The notes under the pieces: generated by a model
What the model was told of the DNA's origin: nothing
The model's database searches: none
What the model saw: only the letters and a program-made list of their open reading frames with translations
NCBI RefSeq assembly: GCF_036227225.1
Contig: NZ_CP109444.1
Location: 3,515,501-3,579,500 of the forward strand
From: Streptomyces sp. NBC_01478
GTDB lineage: Bacteria > Actinomycetota > Actinomycetes > Streptomycetales > Streptomycetaceae
Direction of reading: 5' to 3'
DNA: 64,000 bases
Part shown: one piece after another, positions 55,841-64,000 of the stretch
Layout: every line of letters begins with the position of its first letter
How positions within the stretch are numbered: the first letter of the stretch is position 1
Program-made: the position numbers and the translations under genes

Positions 55841-57202
55841 CTACAGCACCGGCAAGTTCTTCCGAAGCTCGAACGCCGTCACCTCGGAGCGGTACTCCTC
55901 CCACTCCTGCCGCTTGTTGCGCAGGAAGAAGTCGAAGACGTGCTCGCCCAGCGTCTCGGCGACCAGGTCGCTCCGCTCCATCAGGGTCAGGGCCTCGCCC
56001 AGGTTCTGGGGCAGGGGCTCGATGCCCATCGCGCGGCGTTCCGCGTCGGAGAGGGCCCAGACGTCGTCCTCGGCGCCCGGGGGGAGTTCGTAGCCCTCTT
56101 CGATGCCCTTGAGGCCGGAGGCGAGGAGGAGGGCGTAGGCCAGGTACGGGTTCGCGCCCGAGTCCAGGGATCGGACCTCGACCCGTGCCGAACCCGTCTT
56201 GCCGGGCTTGTACATCGGGACGCGGACCAGGGCCGAGCGGTTGTTGTGGCCCCAGCAGATGTACGAGGGGGCCTCGCCGCCGGCGCCGGCCGTGCGCTCG
56301 GAGCCGCCCCAGATGCGCTTGTAGGAGTTGACCCACTGGTTGGTGATCGCGGAGATCTCCCCCGCGTGCTTCAGCAGGCCCGCGATGAAGGAGCGGCCGA
56401 CCTTGGAGAGCTGGTACTCCGAGCCCGACTCGTAGAACGCGTTCCGGTCGCCCTCGAAGAGGGAGAGGTGCGTGTGCATGCCGCTGCCCGGGTGTTCCGA
56501 GAACGGCTTCGGCATGAACGTCGCCTGCACGCCCTGCTCCAGCGCGACCTGCTTCATGACCAGGCGGAAGGTCATGATGTTGTCCGCCGTGGAGAGCGCG
56601 TCGGCGTAGCGGAGGTCGATCTCCTGCTGGCCCGGTGCGCCCTCGTGGTGGGAGAACTCCACCGAGATGCCCATCGACTCCAGCATGGTGATCGCCTGGC
56701 GGCGGAAGTCCATGCCCACGTTCTGCGGGGTGTGGTCGAAGTAGCCGGAGTTGTCGGCGGGCGTCGGGCGCGAGCCGTCCAGGGGGCGGTCCTTCAGGAG
56801 GAAGAACTCGATCTCCGGGTGGGTGTAGAAGGTGAAACCCAGGTCGGAGGTCTTGGCGAGGGCGCGCTTGAGCACGTACCGCGGGTCCGCGAAGGACGGG
56901 GAGCCGTCCGGCATGAGGATGTCGCAGAACATGCGGGCCGTGCCGGGTGCCTCCGCGCGCCACGGCAGGACCTGGAAGGTGGAGGGGTCCGGCTTGGCGA
57001 TCATGTCGGACTCGTAGACCCGGGCGAAGCCCTCGATCGCGGAGCCGTCGAAGCCGATGCCCTCGTCGAAGGCCTGTTCCAGCTCGGCGGGGGCCACGGC
57101 GACGGACTTGAGGAAGCCCAGCACGTCCGTGAACCACAGCCGTACGAACCGGATGTCGCGCTCCTCCAGTGTCCGGAGCACGAACTCCTGCTGCTTGTCC
57201 AT
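55841..57202 (-). CDS. glnA2: Glutamine synthetase-like enzyme (GlnA2-type, probable gamma-glutamylpolyamine synthetase)
   Basis: A 453-residue GSI-like protein. IGFDGSAIEGFARVYESDMI, EFSHHEGAPGQQEIDLRYAD, KPFSEHPGSGMHTHLSLFEG and NPYLAYALLLASGLKGIEEG show the GSI fold and ATP site. The adenylylation loop reads AEDDVWALSDAERR, with no tyrosine at the Tyr397 position, so GlnE should not control it. From memory, the S. coelicolor orthologue (SCO2241) acts on polyamines rather than ammonia; that role is transferred by homology. The ATG at 57202 (MDKQQEF) follows GGGAAGCGGAAG; 57217 is an alternative. No GlnR box was found upstream. Confidence 0.93.
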   Translation of the reverse strand: MDKQQEFVLRTLEERDIRFVRLWFTDVLGFLKSVAVAPAELEQAFDEGIGFDGSAIEGFARVYESDMIAKPDPSTFQVLPWRAEAPGTARMFCDILMPDGSPSFADPRYVLKRALAKTSDLGFTFYTHPEIEFFLLKDRPLDGSRPTPADNSGYFDHTPQNVGMDFRRQAITMLESMGISVEFSHHEGAPGQQEIDLRYADALSTADNIMTFRLVMKQVALEQGVQATFMPKPFSEHPGSGMHTHLSLFEGDRNAFYESGSEYQLSKVGRSFIAGLLKHAGEISAITNQWVNSYKRIWGGSERTAGAGGEAPSYICWGHNNRSALVRVPMYKPGKTGSARVEVRSLDSGANPYLAYALLLASGLKGIEEGYELPPGAEDDVWALSDAERRAMGIEPLPQNLGEALTLMERSDLVAETLGEHVFDFFLRNKRQEWEEYRSEVTAFELRKNLPVL

Positions 57203-57544
57203 CTTCCGCTTCCCCATCCTTGCTGGTCAGGCCGCCTGTCCTCGTACCGCAGGAGGCGGTCGGGCACCTGAGCATCCCACCACAACACCATTTCGTGCGC
57301 GTTGCCGACCATGATCGGCAGGCCGACCTCGGGCTGAACGCCTCGCGTACGGCAGGTGTCCTGCGCTGTTGCCCGGCTTCTGACCATCTTGCCTGCTCGA
57401 ACCGACATTCGTCATACCTGGTCCGGGGGTGAATCCGGCGTTCTCCCCGCTTTGCTGTGGGCGCCCTACGAGAACCCGTTCCTCCCCACTACGATCGGCA
57501 ACGCCCGACCTTCCTGTCCCTTCCCCCAAAAGGACACATACCTC
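57203..57544. other. Gene-free 342-base divergent intergenic region
   Basis: Between the glnA2-type gene and the DUF3105 gene. It holds a TACGAT (57490-57495) that could be a -10 for the DUF3105 gene, with transcription starting about 45 bases before its ATG, and a small GCAGG-TGT-CCTGC inverted repeat at 57352-57364. No GlnR-type site and no small gene could be supported. Confidence 0.5.
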
Positions 57545-58213
57545 ATGGGTTCCGCCAAGAACACCGGTTCCGCGGCGCGCAAGGCGCGCATCGAGGAGAT
57601 GCGGCGCGCCGAGCAGTCCCGCGAGCGGCGCGGCCGGATCGTGAAGATCGCGGCGAGCGCGGTGGTCGTCGCCGGTCTCGTCGTCGGCGGGGTCGCCGTC
57701 GTGCACGCGCAGTCCGGCAAGAAGGACAGCTCCGCGAGCGACTCCAAGGGCGGCGGTTCGGGGCACTTCGTCGCCGGCGCGGACGGTGTGAACACCTGGA
57801 AGGGGACGCTGGGCCGCACCCATGTCACCGGCACGCTGAACTACCCGATGCACCCGCCGGTGGGCGGCAACCACAACCCGGTCTGGCTGAACTGCAACGG
57901 GAACGTCTACACCAAGGCCGTCAAGGACGAGAACGCGGTGCACGCGCTGGAGCACGGCGCGGTCTGGGTGACGTACAACAAGAAGGCCTCGGCGGCCGAC
58001 GTCAAGGCGCTGGCGGACAAGGTGAAGACGACGCCGTACTCGCTGATGAGTCCGTACGACAGCCAGAAGGACCCGATCATGCTGTCGGCGTGGGGGCACC
58101 AGCGGACCGTGAAGAGCGCGAGCGACCCGGCCGTCAACACGTTCTTCGAGAAGTTCGTGCAGGGCAGCCAGACTCCCGAGCCGGGTGCCTCGTGCACCGG
58201 CGGGACGATGTGA
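57545..58213 (+). CDS. Membrane-anchored DUF3105 protein
   Basis: A 222-residue protein. A basic helical N terminus (ARKARIEEMRRAEQSRERRG) leads to one membrane segment at about 36-56 (IAASAVVVAGLVVGGVAVV). The extracytoplasmic part is the DUF3105 domain: LNYPMHPPVGGNHNPVWLNC, ENAVHALEHGAVWVTY, MSPYDSQKDPIMLSAWGHQR and FFEKFVQG. The conserved His and Cys residues (GGNHN, LNCNG, ALEHG) could bind a metal, possibly copper, but activity is unknown. AAAGGAC precedes the ATG. The DUF305 gene begins two bases after its stop, and the two are probably functionally linked. Confidence 0.88.
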   Translation: MGSAKNTGSAARKARIEEMRRAEQSRERRGRIVKIAASAVVVAGLVVGGVAVVHAQSGKKDSSASDSKGGGSGHFVAGADGVNTWKGTLGRTHVTGTLNYPMHPPVGGNHNPVWLNCNGNVYTKAVKDENAVHALEHGAVWVTYNKKASAADVKALADKVKTTPYSLMSPYDSQKDPIMLSAWGHQRTVKSASDPAVNTFFEKFVQGSQTPEPGASCTGGTM

Positions 58214-58214
58214 C

Positions 58215-58853
58215 GTGAGGGCGTACGTCGGGTGGGTCGCGGGTGCCGCGGCCGCCGTACTGGTCGCGGGCGGCGCGATCACCTACGCGGTCGCCGAGGA
58301 CGGCGGCGGCAGCGGTTCGAGCAACTCCCGTACTCCTGCGGCCGATTCGGCGGACGCCGGGTTCGCGCGGGACATGGCGGTCCATCATCAGCAGGCCGTC
58401 GAGATGTCGTACATCGTCCGGGACCGTACGAAGAACGTGGAAGTACGGCGCCTTGCATACGACATCGCGCAGACGCAGGCCAACCAACGGGGCATGCTGC
58501 TGGGCTGGTTGGACCTGTGGGGGCTGCCGAAGGTGTCCGCGGACCCGCCGATGACCTGGATGGGCATGGGCGACATGGCGTCCGGCAAGGACGGCTCGCT
58601 GATGCCCGGGATGGCGACCAACTCCGAGCTGACGAAGCTGAATTCACTGAGCGGCAAGCCCGCCGAGGTGTTCTTCCTGCAGCTCATGACGGACCATCAC
58701 AAGGGCGGTATCCACATGGCCGAGGGGTGTGTGGACAAGTGCCGGGTGGGGGTGGAGAAGCGACTGGCGCAGGGAATGGTCGACGCGCAGCAGTCGGAGA
58801 TCCAGTTGATGGCCGACATGCTCAAGGAGCGTGGCGCAAAAGCGCGTTCGTAA
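58215..58853 (+). CDS. Exported DUF305 protein
   Basis: A 212-residue protein with an N-terminal signal anchor (YVGWVAGAAAAVLVAGGAIT). The DUF305 domain is a ferritin-like four-helix fold with repeated His/Met motifs: FARDMAVHHQQAVEMSYIV, WMGMGDMASGKDGSLMPGMA and LMTDHHKGGIHMAEGC. The paired HHQQAVEM and HHKGGIHM segments are the family signature and suggest copper or other metal binding. The GTG at 58215 is one base after the DUF3105 stop codon, so translation is coupled. Confidence 0.9.
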   Translation: MRAYVGWVAGAAAAVLVAGGAITYAVAEDGGGSGSSNSRTPAADSADAGFARDMAVHHQQAVEMSYIVRDRTKNVEVRRLAYDIAQTQANQRGMLLGWLDLWGLPKVSADPPMTWMGMGDMASGKDGSLMPGMATNSELTKLNSLSGKPAEVFFLQLMTDHHKGGIHMAEGCVDKCRVGVEKRLAQGMVDAQQSEIQLMADMLKERGAKARS

Positions 58854-59079
58854 AGCATCCCCGGTCGTTCGTTACACGCCCGTAAGGAAAAAAGCCACCA
58901 AATCGCCCTGGGTGACGGTTCCTTGGGCTTCTCTTGACTTTCGCGTTCCCCTTGCATGAACGGTTCGTCGAAAGAGTGGCCCCCACGTGTGATCCATCCC
59001 GGACCCTCCCGCCGCGGGTTCCGTACGGATCGACGACGACCAACCACTCCATGCGTCGAACCGCATAGCAGGGGGTTTT

Positions 59080-61032
59080 ATGAGATCCAATCGCGCCACC
59101 ATGCGCGCCGGCGTGAGCATGGCAGCGACACTGCCCATGATCGCCGGTGCACTGGCGCTCGGCATACCCGCGGCGCACGCCGCGGACAGCCCGGGCCGGG
59201 ACACGCTCGCGGGCACCAAGCCCGCGTGGGCGACGGCCAAGGCGGACAAGGGAGCGACCTCCGACAGCTCCCAGGTCTCCGCCCGGGTCTACCTCGCCGG
59301 CCGGAACGCGTCCGGCCTCGCGGCGTACGCCAAGTCCGTCTCGGACCCGAGTTCGGCCCTGTACGGCAAGTACCTGAGCGCCGCTCAGGTGCAGCAGCGC
59401 TTCGGCGCCACGACGGCCCAGGTGACCGCCGTCAAGTCCTGGCTGAAGTCCGCCGGGCTGAAGGTCACCGGCACCACGCAGCACTACGTCACGGTCTCCG
59501 GTGACGTGGCCGCGGTCGAGAAGGCGTTCAGCACCTCGCTGCACAACTACTCGAAGGGCTCGAAGACCTACCGCGCCCCGTCGAAGACCGCCTCCGCGCC
59601 GGACAGCCTCAACGGTGCCGTCCTGACCGTGACCGGTCTGGACAACGCCCCGCACAAGGCGAACCACGACGACGCGCTGCCGGGTCCGACCGCGGTGTTC
59701 AAGAACTCGGGGCCGTTCTCCTCGTACTACGGCTCCAACACCGCGACCACGCTGCCGTCGGCGTACGGCAAGAAGATCCCGTACGCCGTCCAGGGTTACA
59801 CCGGCAAGCAGTTGCGGGCGGCCTACGGCGCCGGCAAGTACACGGGCAAGGGCGTGCGCGTCGCCATCACCGACGCCTACGCCTCGCCGACGATCGCCTT
59901 CGACGCGGCCACCTACGCGAAGAACCACGGCGACAAGAAGTACAGCACCAGCCAGCTCAAGCAGGTGCTCCCCTCGGACTACACGCAGACCGAGGCCTGT
60001 GACGCGTCCGGCTGGTACGGCGAGGAGACCCTCGACGTCGAGGCCGTGCACGCGGTGGCGCCGGACGCGAACATCACGTACGTGGGTGCCGCGTCCTGCT
60101 TCGACGACGATCTGCTCGACTCGCTCAGCAAGGTCGTCGACAACCACCTGGCCGACATCGTCTCCAACTCGTGGGGCGACATCGAGGCCAACCAGACCCC
60201 GGACCTCGCGGCCGCCTACGACCAGGTGTTCCAGCTCGGCGCGGTCGAGGGCATCGGCTTCTACTTCTCCTCCGGTGACAACGGCGACGAGGTCGCCAAC
60301 ACCGGTACGAAGCAGGTCGACACCCCGGCCAACTCGGCGTGGGTGACGGCGGTCGGCGGTACCTCGCTGGCGGTCGGCAAGGGCGACAAGTACCTGTGGG
60401 AGACCGGCTGGGGCACCGAGAAGGCCGCGCTGTCGGCCGACGGCAAGAGCTGGACCAGCTTCCCCGGCGCCTTCACCTCGGGCGCGGGCGGCGGCACCAG
60501 CAAGACCGTGGCCGAGCCCTTCTACCAGAAGGGTGTCGTCCCGAACGCGCTCGCCACGGCCAACAGCGCCACCGGCAACCGCGTCGTTCCGGACATCTCG
60601 GCGATCGCCGACCCGAACACCGGTTTCAAGGTCGGCCAGACGCAGACCTTCCCGGACGGGTCCGTGCAGTACAGCGAGTACCGGATCGGCGGCACCTCGC
60701 TCGCCTCCCCGGTGATCGCGGCGGTCCAGGCCCTGGCCCAGGAGGCGCGCGGCGGCAAGGCGATCGGTTTCGCCAACCCGTCGATCTACGCCAAGTACGG
60801 CTCGAAGGCCTACCACGACGTGACCGACAACCCGACGGGCTCCGGCCTGGCGGTGGCGCGCGTGGACTTCGCCAACACCGTCGACGCCACCGACGGCCTG
60901 CTGACCTCGGTCCGCAGCCTCGGCAAGGACAGCTCGCTGTCCGCGGTGAAGGGCTACGACGACGTGACCGGCGTGGGCACGCCCGCGGACGGCTACGTCC
61001 AGTCGTTCGTCCGCTCGCAGGGTCACCGCTGA
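59080..61032 (+). CDS. Secreted S53 family serine-carboxyl protease (sedolisin)
   Basis: A 650-residue secreted protease, typically active at low pH. A signal peptide (about 1-35, ending PAAHAAD) and a pro-kumamolisin activation domain (about 60-195, with ALYGKYLSAAQVQQRFG and FSTSLHNY) precede the catalytic domain. The catalytic residues appear as Glu315 and Asp319 in GEETLDVE, the oxyanion Asp400 in SSGDNGDE and the nucleophile Ser540 in GGTSLASPV. DVTDNPTGSG and DDVTGVGTP near the end match the calcium site. GGGGG precedes the ATG at 59080. Strong hairpin downstream. Confidence 0.95.
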   Translation: MRSNRATMRAGVSMAATLPMIAGALALGIPAAHAADSPGRDTLAGTKPAWATAKADKGATSDSSQVSARVYLAGRNASGLAAYAKSVSDPSSALYGKYLSAAQVQQRFGATTAQVTAVKSWLKSAGLKVTGTTQHYVTVSGDVAAVEKAFSTSLHNYSKGSKTYRAPSKTASAPDSLNGAVLTVTGLDNAPHKANHDDALPGPTAVFKNSGPFSSYYGSNTATTLPSAYGKKIPYAVQGYTGKQLRAAYGAGKYTGKGVRVAITDAYASPTIAFDAATYAKNHGDKKYSTSQLKQVLPSDYTQTEACDASGWYGEETLDVEAVHAVAPDANITYVGAASCFDDDLLDSLSKVVDNHLADIVSNSWGDIEANQTPDLAAAYDQVFQLGAVEGIGFYFSSGDNGDEVANTGTKQVDTPANSAWVTAVGGTSLAVGKGDKYLWETGWGTEKAALSADGKSWTSFPGAFTSGAGGGTSKTVAEPFYQKGVVPNALATANSATGNRVVPDISAIADPNTGFKVGQTQTFPDGSVQYSEYRIGGTSLASPVIAAVQALAQEARGGKAIGFANPSIYAKYGSKAYHDVTDNPTGSGLAVARVDFANTVDATDGLLTSVRSLGKDSSLSAVKGYDDVTGVGTPADGYVQSFVRSQGHR

Positions 61033-61067
61033 CCCGTAAGCGGTAAGCGGTAACGAGTCACCTGTCG

Positions 61068-61108
61068 ATGGGGTGGCGTGGGGTGCACCACACCTCGCGC
61101 CACCCCAT
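61068..61108 (+). terminator. Protease gene terminator
   Basis: ATGGGGTGGCGTGGGGTG and CACCTCGCGCCACCCCAT form an 18-bp stem with two imperfect positions and a 5-base loop. Confidence 0.88.
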
Positions 61109-61135
61109 TGCGTCGCCCTGACGATTACGGGCGAT

Positions 61136-61141
61136 TACAGT
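61136..61141 (+). promoter_or_regulatory. -10 hexamer, leaderless start of nadE
   Basis: TACAGT ends 7 bases before the GTG at 61149, and no Shine-Dalgarno is present. The upstream terminator ends 27 bases before it, leaving just room for a promoter. Confidence 0.5.
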
Positions 61142-61148
61142 GGACCCC

Positions 61149-63185
61149 GTGCCTCCACTGAACTTCTGGTCGATCTATCAGCACGGCTTCGCCCGCGTCG
61201 CCGCCTGCACGGGCCACACCGTGATCGCGGACCCGCACGCCAACGCCGAAGCCGTCCTGCGCCACGCCCGCCGGTGCTCCGAGGAGGGCGTCGCGGTCGC
61301 CGTCTTCGCGGAGATGGGCCTGTGCGGCTACTCCATCGAGGACCTGATCCTCCAGGACGTACTCCTGGACCAGGTCGAGGAGGCGCTCCAGGAGGTGGTG
61401 ACCGGCTCGGCAGACCTGCTGCCGGTCCTGGTCGTCGGCGCCCCGCTGCGCCACCGCAACCGGATCTACAACTGCGCGGTCCTGGTGCACCGGGGCCGCG
61501 TCCTGGGCGTCGTACCGAAGTCGTATCCCCCGAACTACCGCGAGTTCTACGAACGCCGCCAGATCGCCGACGGCGCCGACGAGCGCGGCGGTTCGATCCA
61601 ACTGGGCGGCGAGAGTGTGCCGTTCGGGGTGGACCTGCTGTTCGCGGCGCAGGACGTACCGTCCCTCGTGCTGCACGCGGAGATCTGCGAGGACATGTGG
61701 GTGCCGGTGCCGCCGAGCGCCGAGGCCGCCCTGGCGGGTGCGACGGTGCTCGTCAACCTCTCCGGCAGCCCGATCACGGTCGGCCGCGCCGAGGACCGCA
61801 AACTGCTGTGCCGCTCGGCGTCCGCGCGCTGCCTCGCCGCGTACGTCTACGCGGCGGCCGGTCTCGGCGAGTCGACGACGGACCTGTCCTGGGACGGCCA
61901 GGCGATGGTCTACGAGAACGGTGTGCTGCTGGCCGAGACGGACCGCTTCCCGCTGGGCGACGAGTACGCGGTGGCGGACGTCGACCTCGACCTGCTGCGG
62001 CAGGAACGGCAGCGGATGGGCACGTTCGACGACAACCGGCGGACGCATCGGGCACGGACGGCCGACTTCCGCACGGTTTCCTTCGAACTGGCCCCGCCGC
62101 TCACGGACTTGGGACTCCGCCGGCGTCTGGAGCGCTTCCCGTTCGTACCGGCCGACGCGGAGCGGCTCGCGCAGGACTGCTACGAGGCGTACAACATCCA
62201 GGTCGAGGGCCTTCAGCAGCGGCTCGCGGCGATCGGCGGCCCCAAGGTCGTCATCGGGGTCTCCGGCGGCCTCGACTCCACGCACGCGCTGATCGTCGCC
62301 GCGCGCGCGATGGACCGCGCGGGGCGTCCGCGCAGCGACATCCTGGCCTGGACGCTGCCCGGTTTCGCGACCAGCGACCACACCAAGGACAACGCGCACG
62401 CGCTGATGCGGGCGATCGGCGTGACCGCGGCGGAGCTGGACATCACGCCGACCGCGCGCCTGATGCTGAAGGAGATGGGCCACCCCTTCGCCTCCGGCGA
62501 GCCGGTCTACGACATCACCTTCGAGAACGTCCAGGCGGGCCTGCGCACGGACTACCTGTTCCGCCTCGCCAACCAGCGCAACGGCATCGTGCTCGGCACG
62601 GGTGACCTTTCCGAGCTGGCGCTGGGCTGGTCCACGTACGGCGTCGGCGACCAGATGAGCCACTACAACGTCAACTCCGGCGTACCGAAGACCCTGATCC
62701 AGCACCTCATCCGCTGGGTGGTCAGCAGCGACCAGTTCGACGAGGAGACCGGCAAGATCCTCACCGCGATCCTCGACACGGAGATCAGCCCGGAGCTGGT
62801 ACCGGGCGAGGAGATGCAGTCCACGGAGTCGAAGATCGGCCCGTACGCGCTGCACGACTTCACGCTGTTCCATGTGCTGCGGTACGGGTTCCGGCCGTCG
62901 AAGATCGCGTTCCTGGCGTGGCACGCGTGGCACGAGGCGGGGGGCGGGGCCTGGCCTCCCGGCTTCCCGGAGGAGAAGCGGGTGGCGTACGACCTGCCCG
63001 AGATCCGGCGGTGGCTGGAGGTGTTCTGCCGGCGCTTCTTCGGGTTCGCGCAGTTCAAGCGGTCGGCGATGCCGAACGGGCCGAAGGTTTCGGCGGGCGG
63101 GTCGTTGTCGCCTCGGGGGGACTGGCGGGCGCCGTCCGACGGGTCGGCCACGGCTTGGCTGCGGGATCTGGAGCGGTTCGACTAG
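61149..63185 (+). CDS. nadE: Glutamine-dependent NAD synthetase
   Basis: A 678-residue enzyme that makes NAD from deamido-NAD using glutamine nitrogen. The N-terminal nitrilase-fold amidase (about 1-310) has the catalytic triad Glu55 (FAEMGLCGY), Lys124 ([13 protein letters not shown]) and Cys180 (EICEDMWVP). The C-terminal synthetase (about 340-678) has the ATP loop GVSGGLDST at 370-378 and [20 protein letters not shown] later. This is the long mycobacterial-type NadE that channels ammonia between domains. GTG 61149 ([14 protein letters not shown]) is chosen over GTG 61140 because of the leaderless promoter. Confidence 0.95.
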   Translation: MPPLNFWSIYQHGFARVAACTGHTVIADPHANAEAVLRHARRCSEEGVAVAVFAEMGLCGYSIEDLILQDVLLDQVEEALQEVVTGSADLLPVLVVGAPLRHRNRIYNCAVLVHRGRVLGVVPKSYPPNYREFYERRQIADGADERGGSIQLGGESVPFGVDLLFAAQDVPSLVLHAEICEDMWVPVPPSAEAALAGATVLVNLSGSPITVGRAEDRKLLCRSASARCLAAYVYAAAGLGESTTDLSWDGQAMVYENGVLLAETDRFPLGDEYAVADVDLDLLRQERQRMGTFDDNRRTHRARTADFRTVSFELAPPLTDLGLRRRLERFPFVPADAERLAQDCYEAYNIQVEGLQQRLAAIGGPKVVIGVSGGLDSTHALIVAARAMDRAGRPRSDILAWTLPGFATSDHTKDNAHALMRAIGVTAAELDITPTARLMLKEMGHPFASGEPVYDITFENVQAGLRTDYLFRLANQRNGIVLGTGDLSELALGWSTYGVGDQMSHYNVNSGVPKTLIQHLIRWVVSSDQFDEETGKILTAILDTEISPELVPGEEMQSTESKIGPYALHDFTLFHVLRYGFRPSKIAFLAWHAWHEAGGGAWPPGFPEEKRVAYDLPEIRRWLEVFCRRFFGFAQFKRSAMPNGPKVSAGGSLSPRGDWRAPSDGSATAWLRDLERFD

Positions 63186-63196
63186 GGGGCGAAGCC

Positions 63197-63445
63197 GTGG
63201 CTCAGGGAGACGCGGTGGTCAGGGCCCTGCTGACGGCGATGGCGACCTTGGAGGACCTCGTCGAGGTGGGGCATGACTCGCATGTGGCGTTGAGCACCCT
63301 GGAGGACATCGCCCATGAGCTGGGCGGGATGGATTCGGGTGAGCGACGGCGGTTCGGGGAGGCGCTGGAGCGCGTCGCCGGGGAGGAGCCGGGGCGGGCG
63401 GCTTGGGTCCGGGGCGTTCCGGATGCGCTGGGCCTTGAGCGTTGA
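63197..63445 (+). CDS. Small conserved hypothetical protein
   Basis: An 82-residue acidic helical protein (AVVRALLTAMATLEDLVEVG, LSTLEDIAHELGGMDSGERR). It starts with GTG 12 bases after the nadE stop and is probably co-transcribed with it. Codon bias fits the surrounding coding DNA. No domain was recognised. Confidence 0.62.
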   Translation: MAQGDAVVRALLTAMATLEDLVEVGHDSHVALSTLEDIAHELGGMDSGERRRFGEALERVAGEEPGRAAWVRGVPDALGLER

Positions 63446-63481
63446 GGCTCGGGGGCTGACGGACGGGGTGTCCGCCGCATC

Positions 63482-63515
63482 CGGTCGGCCAAGAGGTCAA
63501 CCTCTCAACCGACCG
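63482..63515. terminator. Two-tier bidirectional hairpin
   Basis: Outer arms CGGTCGG and CCGACCG and inner arms AGAGGT and ACCTCT form a stem with a small internal loop, between the convergent small hypothetical and MFS genes. Confidence 0.8.
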
Positions 63516-63540
63516 AGACCCGTGGGTGGGTGGGCGAGAA

Positions 63541-64000
63541 TCAGTGGTGCAGCGCCGGGGACTGGTCGGGGACGTGAGCTGCTACCAAGCGCTCGCGGCC
63601 GCTTCCCGAGACACCTCGGCGCCGGTCCACGCTCCATGCCGTGGCGGCAACTCCCAATCCCAGTACCGCCAACACCGCTCCGGCCAGCGCAGGCGACGTA
63701 GCGCCGAAGCCTGCCGCCAGCGCCAGGCCGCCGATCCAAGCGCCGCCGGCGTTCGCCAAGTTGAACGCTGCCTGGTTCGCGGAAGAGGCCAGGGACGGGC
63801 CTGCCGCCGCCTTCTCCATCACCATCAACTGGAGCGGGGAGCCCGTCACGAACGCCGCCACGCCCAGGAGGACGACCGACAGGGCCGCGCTCCACTCCGT
63901 GGTCATCAGGAGCGGGAACAGGGCCAGGACCGCGCCCAGGGACACCAGGCCGCCGAACAGCGTGCCCCGCAGGGAGTGGTCCGCCAGGCGGCCGCCCACC
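63541..64000 (-). CDS. MFS transporter, C-terminal part
   Basis: The gene runs off the right edge of the window; 152 codons of its C-terminal half are present. RLADHSLRGTLFGGLVSLGA followed by hydrophobic segments (VLALFPLLM, AALSVVLLGVAAFVTG, WIGGLALAAGFGATSPALAG, AVLAVLGLGVAATAWS) fits the second half of an MFS drug-efflux protein of the DHA1/AraJ type, as does ANQAAFNLANAGGAWIGGLA, a phrase typical of that group. The C-terminal tail is soluble and Arg-rich. Substrate unknown. Confidence 0.85.
   Translation of the reverse strand, partial: VGGRLADHSLRGTLFGGLVSLGAVLALFPLLMTTEWSAALSVVLLGVAAFVTGSPLQLMVMEKAAAGPSLASSANQAAFNLANAGGAWIGGLALAAGFGATSPALAGAVLAVLGLGVAATAWSVDRRRGVSGSGRERLVAAHVPDQSPALHH

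Noticed and set aside
57203..57544. A GlnR box upstream of the glnA2-type gene
   Set aside because: No series of gTnAc/GaAAc half-sites at six-base spacing was found on either strand.

Overview
The window is about 64 kb of very GC-rich DNA with strong third-position GC bias, many GTG starts and the gene set of a Streptomyces chromosome. From memory, the order glnA ... glnII ... amylolytic genes ... malGFE/malR ... glnE ... glnA-like gene ... NAD synthetase matches the conserved core region around SCO2198-SCO2241 of S. coelicolor. No rRNA, tRNA, CRISPR array, prophage or intact transposon was seen. Coordinates of start codons were chosen from ribosome-binding sites, leaderless promoters or recalled homologues, and are stated where they differ from the longest open frame.

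Layout. 1-3.1 kb: the end of a secreted FG-GAP protein, a two-component flavin monooxygenase (acyl-CoA-dehydrogenase-like oxygenase plus flavin reductase) and an RDD membrane protein. 3.2-8.4 kb: a GlnR box, glnA, its terminator, then a small membrane protein, a HEAT-like protein, HtpX protease and PspAB. 8.6-13.3 kb: a DUF2252 protein, an AlkZ-like winged-helix protein, a long repeat-rich gap, and a secreted RlpA-like protein. 13.5-15.7 kb: a second GlnR box and glnII. 15.8-21.5 kb: a possible leader peptide with a winged-helix regulator, an epimerase, a DesK/NarL-type two-component pair and a secreted DUF1996 protein. 21.5-29.4 kb: a lipoprotein, a TPR protein, a sigma-factor-like/membrane fusion protein, a ferritin-like diiron enzyme with its own ferredoxin-type reductase and TetR regulator, a tautomerase, and a receiver-GAF-SpoIIE phosphatase. 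29.5-45.1 kb: a starch/maltose regulon (giant amylopullulanase, alpha-amylase, alpha-glucosidase, MalEFG transporter, MalR repressor) interrupted by a probable SoxR-controlled NAD(P)H-binding gene and a DUF4232 secreted protein. 45.2-51.3 kb: a PAP2 protein, a small MITE-like element, a LysR/EamA divergent pair and glnE. 51.4-64 kb: small enzymes, an acid-phosphatase-like secreted protein, an MFS transporter, a secreted TolB-like protein, a non-adenylylatable glutamine-synthetase-like enzyme, DUF3105 and DUF305 proteins, a sedolisin protease, glutamine-dependent NAD synthetase and the end of another MFS transporter.

How the genes work together. The nitrogen genes form a regulatory set: GlnR boxes precede glnA and glnII, GlnE adenylylates GlnA at a tyrosine that is present here (Tyr397), and the third GS-like enzyme lacks that tyrosine. 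The maltose regulon shares a CTTGCTG-type operator upstream of the amylopullulanase, alpha-amylase and malE/malR, so extracellular starch degradation, uptake and intracellular hydrolysis are probably co-repressed by MalR. The most interesting less-described items are a SoxR-like 19-bp-spacer promoter, the sigma-like membrane fusion protein, a putative two-component diiron oxygenase with a leaderless, probably self-regulated TetR gene, a 188-bp inverted-repeat element, and several families of short tandem and dispersed repeats.
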